Positions 41,832 to 50,702 of a stretch of 64,000 nucleotides of DNA are shown piece after piece. The notes beneath the pieces are model-generated. The model was not told the DNA's origin. It made no database searches and saw only the letters and a program-made list of their open reading frames with translations. Within the stretch, counting starts at the first letter, position 1. Each line of letters opens with the position of its first letter. The stretch is from JAAURB01 sp049647265 (lineage in GTDB: Bacteria > Cyanobacteriota > Cyanobacteriia > Cyanobacteriales > Microcoleaceae), in NCBI GenBank assembly GCA_049647265.1, contig JBARXJ010000071.1, positions 142,039-206,038 of the forward strand, read 5' to 3'. The translations under genes and the position numbers were made by a program.

Positions 41832-42134
41832 ATGCAATTAACGCCACAAGAAAAAGATAAACTATTAATTTTTACGGCTGCATTATTAGCAGAAAGACGT
41901 AAAGCTAAAGGATTAAAGTTAAATTATCCCGAAGCGATGGCTTATATCTCGGCTGCAATTTTAGAAGGGGCTAGGGAAGGACAAACAGTAGCAGATTTGA
42001 TGAATTATGGCAAAACTTTATTGCAACGAGACGATGTGATGGAAGGCATTGCAGAAATGATTGAAGAAGTGCAAGTCGAAGCCACTTTTCCAGATGGCAC
42101 AAAGCTGGTTACGGTTCACAATCCTATCATTTAA
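41832..42134 (+). CDS. ureA: Urease gamma subunit
   Basis: The 100-residue protein is the urease gamma subunit: it opens with MQLTPQEKDKLLIF and ends with VTVHNPI, both diagnostic. It forms (alpha-beta-gamma)3 with UreB and UreC and has no catalytic residues of its own. ureB follows after 40 bp. Confidence 0.97.
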   Translation: MQLTPQEKDKLLIFTAALLAERRKAKGLKLNYPEAMAYISAAILEGAREGQTVADLMNYGKTLLQRDDVMEGIAEMIEEVQVEATFPDGTKLVTVHNPII

Positions 42135-42174
42135 AATAGTAAGATTCCCCTTAATTTGTTTTAGAATAAGTTTT

Positions 42175-42483
42175 ATGATTCCTGGTGAAATTTTTGTAAA
42201 AAAAGGTGAAATTGTACTGAATCCGGATCGAACCACCCGAATAATCCAAGTATCAAATACAGGTGACCGTCCGATTCAAGTAGGTTCTCATTTTCATTTC
42301 TATGAAGTGAACGAGGCGTTAGAATTTGACCGCGAACAAACCTTAGGAATGCGGTTAAATATCCCAGCCGGAACAGCGGTTCGATTTGAACCCGGAGACC
42401 AACGAGAAATTGAACTGGTTGCCTTGGGAGGAAGCCGTCAAATTTACGGTTTTAATGCCAAAATTAACGGTCAACTCTCATGA
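42175..42483 (+). CDS. ureB: Urease beta subunit
   Basis: The 102-residue protein is the urease beta subunit, starting MIPGEIFVKKGEIVLN and holding the conserved GDRPIQVGSHFHFYEVN and LNIPAGTAVRFEPG. I chose ATG 42175 since this N-terminus is diagnostic; a longer frame from 42061 overlaps ureA and is not real. It is followed not by ureC but by a COQ4-family gene 30 bp downstream. Confidence 0.97.
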   Translation: MIPGEIFVKKGEIVLNPDRTTRIIQVSNTGDRPIQVGSHFHFYEVNEALEFDREQTLGMRLNIPAGTAVRFEPGDQREIELVALGGSRQIYGFNAKINGQLS

Positions 42484-42513
42484 TATTAAAATACAACTTT
42501 TGTAGGAGTTCTC

Positions 42514-43188
42514 ATGTTATTTATTGGTTTACCCCGTTTTAATCTTGATTTTCTCAAAACCTTAAAAGGATTTGCTTCTTTCATCAAAGATCCAGATAAT
42601 ACTGACACGATTTTTGATATTAGTGAAGGATTAAGAAAGACTGAAGCCAATCAACTCGCAGTCGAATATATCCGATCTCAACCCGGAGTTGCTGAAGTTT
42701 TAGCAGAACGTTATTTGCCTGCTACACCTGATTTAGATCGGTTAATTACTTATCCTCAAGATTCTTTAGGATATGTTTATGCTGCTAAGATGAAACAGGA
42801 AAATTTTGATCCAGAATTTTATCGTAAAGTTGAACTAGAAGATGATTTGAGTTATATTATTTTACGAACCCGACAAACCCATGATATTTGGCACGCCATT
42901 ACTAACTTTGATACCGATGTCATTGGAGAATTAGGATTACAAGCGTTTACCTTAGCCCAAACTCATTTCCCTCTAACAATTATCTTAGTGGCAGGCGGTT
43001 TATTAAAGACATTAATGAAATCTCCAACCGATTTAGATCGATTATTAGATCAAATTGCCATTGGATACCGGATGGGGGCAAAAGCAAAGCCTTTTATCGC
43101 CCAAAAATGGGAAGAACATTGGGATAAACCCATCGAACAATGGCGGGCAGAATTAGGGATTGAAACCACTTCCGTTTATGTTCCATAA
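42514..43188 (+). CDS. COQ4-family protein inside the urease operon
   Basis: The 224-residue protein matches the COQ4 family, whose zinc motif HDxxH-x11-E is perfect here (THDIWH at about residue 130, then Glu 12 residues on, in DVIGELGL). Mitochondrial COQ4 takes part in ubiquinone biosynthesis, but cyanobacteria make plastoquinone and phylloquinone, so its role here is open. It has its own ribosome site (TAGGAG), lies 30 bp after ureB and 40 bp before ureC, and must be co-transcribed with urease. A role in urease maturation is possible but unproven. Confidence 0.85.
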   Translation: MLFIGLPRFNLDFLKTLKGFASFIKDPDNTDTIFDISEGLRKTEANQLAVEYIRSQPGVAEVLAERYLPATPDLDRLITYPQDSLGYVYAAKMKQENFDPEFYRKVELEDDLSYIILRTRQTHDIWHAITNFDTDVIGELGLQAFTLAQTHFPLTIILVAGGLLKTLMKSPTDLDRLLDQIAIGYRMGAKAKPFIAQKWEEHWDKPIEQWRAELGIETTSVYVP

Positions 43189-43228
43189 TCTTTTAAAATA
43201 AAGACGTTCTAATCACAGGAAAACCGCA

Positions 43229-44947
43229 ATGAGTTATCGAATGGATCGCCGCGCCTATGCTGAAACCTTTGGCCCGACGGTTGGCGATCGCATTCGCCTG
43301 GCTGACACTGAATTAATCATTGAAGTTGAACAAGATTATACAACTTACGGCGAAGAAGTAAAATTTGGCGGCGGAAAAGTGATCCGCGATGGCATGGGAC
43401 AGTCTCCGATTTCCCGTGAAGAGGGGGCGGTTGATGTGGTAATTACCAATGCTTTAATTTTAGATTGGTGGGGTATTGTTAAAGCCGATATCGGCATCAA
43501 AGACGGTAAAATTGTCAAAATTGGTAAAGCCGGAAATCCCTATATTCAAGACAATATTAATATTATTATTGGGCCTGCAACCGAAGCAGTGGCTGGGGAA
43601 GGAATGATCCTCACAGCCGGGGGAATTGATAGCCATATTCACTTTATTTGTCCGCAGCAAATAGAGACAGCCATTGCATCAGGAATTACGACAATGATAG
43701 GGGGAGGAACAGGCCCTGCAACGGGAACAAATGCCACCACTTGTACACCGGGGGCCTGGAATATTTATCGAATGTTAGAAGCCGCTGATGCCTTCCCAAT
43801 CAACTTAGGGTTTTTAGGTAAAGGAAATAGCGCAAAACCGGAAGGTTTAGTCGAACAAGTGATAGCCGGGGCGATGGGTTTAAAACTACATGAAGATTGG
43901 GGAACTACACCTGCAACGATAGATACTTGTTTAACTGTTGCCGATGATTATGATGTTCAAGTTGCCATTCATACCGATACATTAAACGAAGCAGGTTTTG
44001 TTGAAAATACCATTGCAGCCTTTAAAAATCGTGTGATTCATACTTACCATACTGAAGGCGCGGGCGGCGGTCATGCCCCCGATATTATTAAAGTTTGTGG
44101 TCAAAAAAATGTCTTGCCTTCTTCAACAAATCCCACTCGTCCTTACACGATGAATACCTTAGAAGAACATCTCGATATGTTGATGGTTTGCCATCATTTA
44201 GATAAAAATATCCCCGAAGATGTGGCATTTGCAGAATCAAGAATTCGTCGAGAAACAATAGCAGCCGAGGATATTTTACATGATTTAGGGGCATTTAGTA
44301 TGATTGCCTCCGATTCTCAAGCGATGGGAAGAGTGGGAGAAACGATTATTAGAACCTGGCAAACTGCCCATAAAATGAAAGTTCAACGCGGCTTACTTCC
44401 TTCTCCTGAAAATAATAGCGAAACTCACGATAATTTCCGCGCCAAACGTTACATTGCCAAATACACAATTAACCCGGCAATTACCCATGGCATTGCTGAA
44501 TATGTGGGTTCAGTCGAAGAAGGAAAACTGGCTGATTTATGTTTATGGAAACCAGCATTCTTTGGCATTAAACCGGAAATTGTCATGAAAGGGGGGATGA
44601 TTACTTGGGCGCAAATGGGAGACCCGAATGCCAGTATTCCTACACCCCAACCGGTTCATATGCGGCCGATGTTTGCGAGTTATGGCGGGGCAATTTCTTC
44701 AACTTGTTTAACCTTCGTTTCTCAAGCTTCTATTAATACCGGAATTCCCGAACAAATTGGTTTACAAAAAACTGCTGTTGCTGTTTCAAATACCCGTGAA
44801 TTAAGTAAAAATGATATGAAATTAAATCAGTATTTACCGAATATGGAAGTAGACCCAGAAACCTATGAAGTTCGGGCAGATGGAGAATTATTAACCTGTG
44901 AACCAGCCGAAATCTTACCCATGGCACAGCGTTATTTTTTGTTTTAA
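43229..44947 (+). CDS. ureC: Urease alpha subunit (catalytic)
   Basis: The 572-residue protein is the catalytic urease subunit, which hydrolyses urea to ammonia and carbamate at a dinickel site. Ligands and catalytic residues are visible: DSHIHFI, the carbamylated Lys in MGLKLHEDWG, HTDTLNEAGF, HTYHTEGAGGGHAPD, the flap His in MVCHHLD, and ASDSQAMGRVGE with the last Asp. Length is standard. It closes the operon and is followed by a MITE-like repeat rather than a simple terminator. Confidence 0.97.
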   Translation: MSYRMDRRAYAETFGPTVGDRIRLADTELIIEVEQDYTTYGEEVKFGGGKVIRDGMGQSPISREEGAVDVVITNALILDWWGIVKADIGIKDGKIVKIGKAGNPYIQDNINIIIGPATEAVAGEGMILTAGGIDSHIHFICPQQIETAIASGITTMIGGGTGPATGTNATTCTPGAWNIYRMLEAADAFPINLGFLGKGNSAKPEGLVEQVIAGAMGLKLHEDWGTTPATIDTCLTVADDYDVQVAIHTDTLNEAGFVENTIAAFKNRVIHTYHTEGAGGGHAPDIIKVCGQKNVLPSSTNPTRPYTMNTLEEHLDMLMVCHHLDKNIPEDVAFAESRIRRETIAAEDILHDLGAFSMIASDSQAMGRVGETIIRTWQTAHKMKVQRGLLPSPENNSETHDNFRAKRYIAKYTINPAITHGIAEYVGSVEEGKLADLCLWKPAFFGIKPEIVMKGGMITWAQMGDPNASIPTPQPVHMRPMFASYGGAISSTCLTFVSQASINTGIPEQIGLQKTAVAVSNTRELSKNDMKLNQYLPNMEVDPETYEVRADGELLTCEPAEILPMAQRYFLF

Positions 44948-44975
44948 GATTGTCGGGTGTTAATTGTAAATTAAC

Positions 44976-45112
44976 GTGAGGCGCAACTTCGGAGAAAAAA
45001 CCCCAGAGGTGGAGAGAGGCTTCAAAAACAAGAATTTTTTGTTGTTTTTCAAAGATGTAGAAGCCCCTTTCCTTGCAGGAGAGGGGTTGGGGAGAGGTTC
45101 TCAGCGCCTCAC
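44976..45112. repeat. MITE-like inverted-repeat element
   Basis: Perfect terminal arms GTGAGGCGC (44976-44984) and GCGCCTCAC (45104-45112) bound a 137-bp segment. Inside, GAGGCTTC and GAAGCCCC pair with an AAAAACAA/TTGTTGTTTTT stem between them, and a GGAGAGGGGTTGGGG motif common in cyanobacterial repeats occurs. It contains no credible gene. It lies between the convergent ureC and sensor-kinase genes and may serve both as terminator. Confidence 0.6.
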
Positions 45113-45199
45113 CTCAAACTATTACTTTGCTCAACGAAAAATGGTTAAATTTTATCTGATGTATCTTGATTCTTTACTCTTTTTAAATTCAACTATTTT

Positions 45200-47269
45200 C
45201 TAGAATAAACAAAAATGTTTAGAAACAGGCGAAAGTTTCCGAGGGATAGTCACTTTAAAAGTAATGCCTTCACCGGGTTGAGAAACACATTTTAACTCAC
45301 CCCCGAGTTGCTGAGTGGCTAACATATAAGCAATTGATAATCCGATTTTTCCGCAATGTTGACAATTGAGAGAAGGGTGTGCAGGGGGTTCAAACATCTG
45401 TTGACAGACTTCTGAATTGATAGCCGTTGTATTGCCAGAAATCAAGACTCTGACTGTGTCAATATCTACCACTTCAGTTTTGACACTTAAGGTAGCAGGT
45501 TGAACAAGTGTCTTTTCTGTGATTTCAGTTTCTAAGCAATCAATAATATAGCTGATTAGATTAAAAAAGACTTGATTTAATTGTCCAGGATAGCAATTAA
45601 TATAAGGCAATGAGCTGTAGATTTTAGTTAACTGAATACCGCTTGATTTTTTTCTCGCGAGTAGTCTATTTTTTAACAGTAGTAATACACACTCTAAACT
45701 ATCCTCTAAATTGACCTTTCTTTGGTCTTCTTTATCTAAATTGCTAAAATGATACAACGCTTTAACCACATCTCGAACCCGTTCCGCCCCGACTGTCATA
45801 GAGTCCAAAAGCTGAGGGACATCTTCTTGTAAATAATCCCATTCTATCTCCTCTAAATTACTGCTAATTGCAGCCGGAGGATTCGGGTAGTAATGCTGAT
45901 ATAATTTAATCGTTTCAATTAAATCTTTGGTATAGCTACCTAGATGAAAGAGATTACCATAAATAAAACTCACCGGGTTATTAATTTCGTGAGCCACTCC
46001 CGCCACAACTTGATCTAATGAAGACTTCATTTCAGCTTGAATCAGTTGAAGCTGAGTCTGATGTAATTGCTTTAACGTGGTTTCTAAGCTCGCTTGTTTA
46101 CGGATTTCTTGCTGTTGACTTTCCCGTAAAGCTGATTCTATTTCAATGCGTTCTGTAATATCCAAACCAACAAAAACAGCCGCTGAGCCTCGTTGATATT
46201 TTTGAGCACGAATTAAATAGGTTCGGGGTTTTTCGCCGATATAAGTCGTTACTTCACGAGATTCCATCCAGTTTTCACTGGCAAAGAAATCATAAACCAG
46301 TTGATTAAACTCAGGGCTAGTTTCTAAAAAACCAACGGGTTGACCGATAAAAGCTTCTGCGGGAAGATTATAAGTCTCTGCTAAATGTTGATTAACGCCT
46401 ACATATTTTAAATCTGAACTAATCCAAGACACTAAACCGGGTACCGCATTAAGTACTGCGAGTAATTGATCTTTATAAGCCGTGACTGCCTCATCATTGG
46501 CTTTTTTATCCGCTATACTTTCTATCCACCAGGCAACAATCGGCTCAGGAGCGTTTATATCTAAATAATGAGCCCGAACAGAAACAGGAAAAAATTCTCC
46601 AGTTTGGGTCTGATGATGAGCGTTGAATCTTAAATTATTATACTGAGTCAGTTGTTCATAATGATCTTGCCAAACCACGGCAACCATATCCGGGTCAATT
46701 TGATCAATTCTGAGTTGTAAAAGCTCTAATTGATGATACCCTAAACAATGACAAGCCGCTTCATTTGCATAACAAATATAACCTTCTAATGTAATCCATA
46801 AAACCGCTTCATTGGTTTGTACCATCATCGGGTCAGGAATCAAAATATCCGCCGTTGAGGCATTTTGGATCATTAAAATCAACCCCCCAACTTTACCTGT
46901 CTGATCCCGCCAGGATTGCACTTTCCATTGCATCCATTGCACCGAACCATTACGCAGGGAAACATAACAACTTTGTTCCCATTGTTCTAGATTTCCGGCT
47001 AAGCAACGACTGGCTTTTTCCGACCAAGTTTGAGGTAAATGAGGAAATAAATCATTGTGAAAATAGCCTACCCATTCGGCTTCTAACTGAAACATTTCTT
47101 GCCATGCTTGAGAGGCAACAAGGTAATGCATTTGATCATCTACCATTGCCATGGCAACTGGCATTTGTTCGACCAGTAAACGATGGGGGTTTTGTGAGGT
47201 CATTGAAGAGCACATTCTGCTATGACTAGCAGCATGGGAAGAAGGGTTCGGCTTTGTGGGTTGATTCAT
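45200..47269 (-). CDS. PAS-domain histidine kinase, degenerate ATPase
   Basis: The 689-residue soluble protein has at least three PAS-like domains (about 30-140, 148-255 and 268-380; DITERIE marks the end of the last), a coiled stretch, and a HisKA-like region with His427 in VAGVAHEINNPVSFIYGNL. The C-terminal ATPase module is unusual: the N box reads FFNLISYIIDCLE with Tyr for the second Asn, and the G1 position reads LISGNTTAIN without the usual DxGxG Asp. GKIGLSIAYML stands at the G2 position. It may be a weak or inactive kinase that works as an input or scaffold protein. No regulator gene is adjacent. Confidence 0.83.
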   Translation of the reverse strand: MNQPTKPNPSSHAASHSRMCSSMTSQNPHRLLVEQMPVAMAMVDDQMHYLVASQAWQEMFQLEAEWVGYFHNDLFPHLPQTWSEKASRCLAGNLEQWEQSCYVSLRNGSVQWMQWKVQSWRDQTGKVGGLILMIQNASTADILIPDPMMVQTNEAVLWITLEGYICYANEAACHCLGYHQLELLQLRIDQIDPDMVAVVWQDHYEQLTQYNNLRFNAHHQTQTGEFFPVSVRAHYLDINAPEPIVAWWIESIADKKANDEAVTAYKDQLLAVLNAVPGLVSWISSDLKYVGVNQHLAETYNLPAEAFIGQPVGFLETSPEFNQLVYDFFASENWMESREVTTYIGEKPRTYLIRAQKYQRGSAAVFVGLDITERIEIESALRESQQQEIRKQASLETTLKQLHQTQLQLIQAEMKSSLDQVVAGVAHEINNPVSFIYGNLFHLGSYTKDLIETIKLYQHYYPNPPAAISSNLEEIEWDYLQEDVPQLLDSMTVGAERVRDVVKALYHFSNLDKEDQRKVNLEDSLECVLLLLKNRLLARKKSSGIQLTKIYSSLPYINCYPGQLNQVFFNLISYIIDCLETEITEKTLVQPATLSVKTEVVDIDTVRVLISGNTTAINSEVCQQMFEPPAHPSLNCQHCGKIGLSIAYMLATQQLGGELKCVSQPGEGITFKVTIPRKLSPVSKHFCLF

Positions 47270-47779
47270 GTCTATGTAACGAGTTATTCTCTCGTTGATG
47301 TTATTAAAGTTAATATCCGTCCGCTTCGTCTAGCCCATCCATTAATTCTTTAATACAGAGAGGATAAGGTAGGTTTCGGGACGTTTTTGCCAAAATATTA
47401 CGATTGATTCTCATGAAACCCTGATATTGAAACGAAAGTCGATAAAATCTCTATTTTGTAAAATTAGATACAGCAATTAAGTCGGTTATTTATTATAGCT
47501 GAATCTCATCAGTAGAGAATGATTCGAGTTTCAATGATTGTATAGATAAGGTATCTATCAATTCTGTCTAAAATATATCATTCTTTATAAATAATATGAT
47601 ATAACTCTCTTGAAAGAAATTATACGCTTTCTTCAAACAGACCAAATCTTAAGAAAAAATAAAGGACTACCCAAGCAATAGCCTAGATAGCCCTTCATCA
47701 GTTTAGTTGTGAAAAGACACGAGCTTACAATGAAGCGATACACTTAATGGCACGCTACGCGATTCTTGTGACCAAGAGG
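47270..47779. other. Intergenic region between ftsH and PAS kinase
   Basis: This AT-rich region holds the ftsH terminator (47653-47695), a short segment with the repeat-like CACGCTACGCGA near the ftsH stop, and presumably the kinase promoter. No gene is visible. Confidence 0.45.
47653..47695 (-). terminator. Terminator downstream of ftsH
   Basis: On the minus strand AAGGGCTA pairs with TAGTCCTT (one G-T pair) and the loop folds again as CTAGGC with GCTTGG, giving a long hairpin followed by TATTTTTTC. It lies about 85 bp past the ftsH stop codon. Confidence 0.8.
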
Positions 47780-49618
47780 CTACGCGATCGCCGCCATTTT
47801 CACATCATTATTCGCCAACAATTCTTGTAACTCTTCCGAGTCTACTGTTTCTTTTTCTATCAAAACATCAGCCAATTGATTCAAAATGTGACGGTTTTCT
47901 GTCAACACATGTTTCGCCCGTTGATAAGCTTCTTCTACCAACTGACGCACTTCGGTATCAATGGCAGCGGCAGTTTCTTCAGAAAAATCGCGTTCTGACA
48001 TAATATCGCGACCGAGGAACACATTCCCTTGTTGACGACCCAATGCCACAGGCCCAAGTTGGTCACTCATACCGTAACGAGTAATCATCTGACGGGCAAC
48101 CCGTGTCACTTGCTGGAGGTCATTAGAAGCACCAGTGGTGACTTCTTCTTCGCCGAAAACGATTTCTTCCGCAATACGGCCACCGAGGGCAACCGCCATT
48201 TGGTTTTGTAGATAAGACCGACTAAACAAACCAGAGTCCATCCGATCTTCACTGGGCATAAACCAGGTTAACCCTCCGGCACGACCGCGAGGAATAATAC
48301 TGATTTTCTGCACCGGGTCATAGTCTGGCATTAACGCCCCGACTAAAGCATGACCCGCTTCATGATAAGCCACTAACGTTTTGCGTTTTTCACTCATCAC
48401 CCGATCTTTCTTCTCAGGTCCTGCTAAAACGCGGTCAATGGCATCATTCACCTCATCCATCGAAATTTCTGTGAGGTTACGACGGGCTGCCAAAATCGCC
48501 GCTTCATTTAACAAGTTAGATAAATCTGCCCCGGTAAACCCAGGTGTCCGACGCGCAATTTTATCTAAGTCCACATCAGGAGATAATGTTTTACCTCGGG
48601 CGTGAACATTGAGAATTTCAGATCGACCCGAATAGTCAGGACGGTCTACCACAACTTGACGGTCAAACCGACCGGGACGCATTAAAGCTGCATCCAATAC
48701 ATCGGGACGGTTGGTAGCCGCGATAATGATAATTCCGGTATTGCCTTCAAACCCATCCATTTCGGTGAGTAATTGGTTGAGGGTTTGTTCCCGTTCATCA
48801 TTACCGCCCCCAAGACCTGCACCCCGTTGTCGTCCAACCGCGTCAATTTCATCGATAAAGACAATGCAAGGGGCGTTGGTTTTGGCTTGTTCAAATAAGT
48901 CACGAACCCGAGAGGCCCCAACACCAACAAACATTTCCACAAATTCTGAACCGGAAATGCTGAAGAAAGGAACGCCTGCTTCTCCGGCAACGGCTTTAGC
49001 CAGTAAGGTTTTACCGGTTCCAGGAGGGCCAACGAGTAAAACCCCTTTAGGAATTTTTGCCCCAACCGCAGTAAAACGATCCGCATTTTTAAGGAAGTCT
49101 ACCACTTCACTCAGTTCGAGTTTAGCCTGTTCGATACCTGCCACATCCCCGAATGTGACTTGAGTTTGGGGTTCCATCTGAACTCGGGCTTTAGACTTGC
49201 CGAAGTTCATGGCTTGGTTTCCAGGTCCTCCTTGGGCGCGACGCAACAAGAAAAACAAACCCACTAACAGTAAAATGGGGAAAAATAGGCTGCTGAGGGC
49301 CTTGAACCAGAACCCGTCATCACTTTGGGGTAAGACGGAGATATCAACGTTATTCTGACTCAGAATATTGATTAAATCTGGATCATTAGGTAAGTTGACT
49401 AAGACTTTTTCGCCGTCTTGGGCGGTGACTAATGCCCGAGTCCGATCTGCACTCAGATTCACTCTTTCGACTCGGTTCCCTTCGACTTCCTGAATGAAAG
49501 TACTATATTTCCAGGTGTCTCGGGTTTGAGGTTGTTTATCAAAGAATGCAGTCGCCAACGCAATAACGACAATGGCTAGCAATGCATATAAACCCGCATT
49601 TCTCCAGCGTTTATTCAC
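47780..49618 (-). CDS. ftsH: ATP-dependent zinc metalloprotease FtsH (FtsH3-like)
   Basis: The 612-residue protein is an FtsH membrane AAA protease. It has two membrane segments (about 7-25 and 108-125), an AAA domain with Walker A GPPGTGKT, Walker B CIVFIDEIDAVG, second region of homology RPGRFDRQ, and the M41 zinc motif HEAGH. From its N-terminus (NKRWRNAGLYALLAIVVIAL) it closely resembles Synechocystis FtsH3, which pairs with FtsH1 or FtsH2 in Fe homeostasis and photosystem II repair. The start is a GTG after a strong AGGAGG. It is monocistronic with its own terminator. Confidence 0.95.
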   Translation of the reverse strand: MNKRWRNAGLYALLAIVVIALATAFFDKQPQTRDTWKYSTFIQEVEGNRVERVNLSADRTRALVTAQDGEKVLVNLPNDPDLINILSQNNVDISVLPQSDDGFWFKALSSLFFPILLLVGLFFLLRRAQGGPGNQAMNFGKSKARVQMEPQTQVTFGDVAGIEQAKLELSEVVDFLKNADRFTAVGAKIPKGVLLVGPPGTGKTLLAKAVAGEAGVPFFSISGSEFVEMFVGVGASRVRDLFEQAKTNAPCIVFIDEIDAVGRQRGAGLGGGNDEREQTLNQLLTEMDGFEGNTGIIIIAATNRPDVLDAALMRPGRFDRQVVVDRPDYSGRSEILNVHARGKTLSPDVDLDKIARRTPGFTGADLSNLLNEAAILAARRNLTEISMDEVNDAIDRVLAGPEKKDRVMSEKRKTLVAYHEAGHALVGALMPDYDPVQKISIIPRGRAGGLTWFMPSEDRMDSGLFSRSYLQNQMAVALGGRIAEEIVFGEEEVTTGASNDLQQVTRVARQMITRYGMSDQLGPVALGRQQGNVFLGRDIMSERDFSEETAAAIDTEVRQLVEEAYQRAKHVLTENRHILNQLADVLIEKETVDSEELQELLANNDVKMAAIA

Positions 49619-50410
49619 TGGGATCTATCCTCCTACGATTTTTGTAAGTCGATCAGACTGTAATATTTTTATTTTGTTTACTAATCTTAACGTAATTTGA
49701 GCCAAAGCTGTGGAATCGTTTATAGCGCTACGGGCGCGCGGCAGTAGGCAACGGGGAATAGGGAACGGCTTGGGGGTGATGCAGTTTGCGATCGCTGCTG
49801 ATATATATACGTGCTTTAAAGAGAATAGCCGAACAGTCTTACCCCCTAGTCACTACCCCTAGAGCCAGCAGATGTATTCAGTATTCAACTCGATTTCATA
49901 TCACAGGGAATTTGATCATTGTTTTTGCTGTTGGCAAGCTTAAATATCCTGCCCTTTGTCCCTCTGTCCCTCAACTTCTCTGCCTCTGCGTCCCTAAAAG
50001 CTTGATCTGTCTGATTTCTCCCCCTGCTTCTATACATACGACCCTCTGCCCTCGACAAGAAGTGATAATTTTCAACAGTCGAATAGAATGACGAAGCCTT
50101 CAAGACGGTTGCTTAATTTAAGAAATACAACAAGCTTTATATTGTTGATTATATTTAATGATAAAAAACTCAATATCTTTAACGTCTTATATAATTAATT
50201 ATGCCTGAAACAGACTCCTAGTCTAGGTTTGAGATTTTCTCTAGTTTCATAATGTCGGGAACAAATTAGATCAGATTAGGGACAAAACGTAAATAGAGTT
50301 TTATTTTATCTTTTTGTTGTTTTCCGCACACTTTTATATTAGGATGTGTATTACAAAAATAGATATCAAATCAGTAATCTGGCAAGTTTACAGAGTCTTT
50401 ACAATTAAAC

Positions 50411-50456
50411 CGGGTAGCTTTACCGAAGCTTTATTGAAGTACCCAATCGCTACCCG
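50411..50456 (+). promoter_or_regulatory. Hairpin in the EAL-HlyD upstream region
   Basis: CGGGTAGC (50411-50418) and GCTACCCG (50449-50456) form a perfect 8-bp stem around a 30-base loop that itself contains weaker pairing. It lies about 250 bp upstream of the start codon and has no T tract. A leader structure is possible; no known riboswitch class was recognised. Confidence 0.4.
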
Positions 50457-50615
50457 TATAATGAGAATAGAGTTGAGTGGGTGTTATCACGGAGAACTTC
50501 AAATCTGACTGAATGAATTATAAAAACCTCAGTATAGATTGTAAGTTAATTATTAGCAAGACTCAAAGTCTTCTACTCCGAAACCCCATAAGTTTTACGA
50601 CAGAGCGAGTTAGAT

Positions 50616-50641
50616 TTAAAGAGTTTTTTTTCACTCTTTAA
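50616..50641 (+). promoter_or_regulatory. Leader hairpin upstream of EAL-HlyD gene
   Basis: TTAAAGAGT (50616-50624) and ACTCTTTAA (50633-50641) form a perfect 9-bp stem with an 8-base T-rich loop, 61 bases before the ATG. It could be a leader hairpin or a protein-binding dyad. Confidence 0.45.
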
Positions 50642-50702
50642 GCAGTAGGGCACTATTCAAGTTAAGCGTGTATTACCAACACAATTTACAGGCAAGGATC
50701 AA

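Larger units (their letters stand above)
49619..50702. other. Long upstream region of EAL-HlyD gene
   Basis: Nearly 1.1 kb separates divergent ftsH and the EAL-HlyD gene. It includes a HIP1 octamer (about 49788), a pyrimidine-rich stretch (49950-50060) and two hairpins listed separately. Short reading frames inside do not look like proteins. It is probably a long regulatory leader plus repeat debris. Confidence 0.45.

Noticed and set aside
44976..45203. 75-codon frame after ureC
   Set aside because: It lies inside the inverted-repeat element and translates repeat sequence.
49786..50508. Frames of 101 and 64 codons upstream of the EAL-HlyD gene
   Set aside because: Pyrimidine-rich repeat DNA explains the first, and the second has no ribosome site and unnatural composition. 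No family is suggested.
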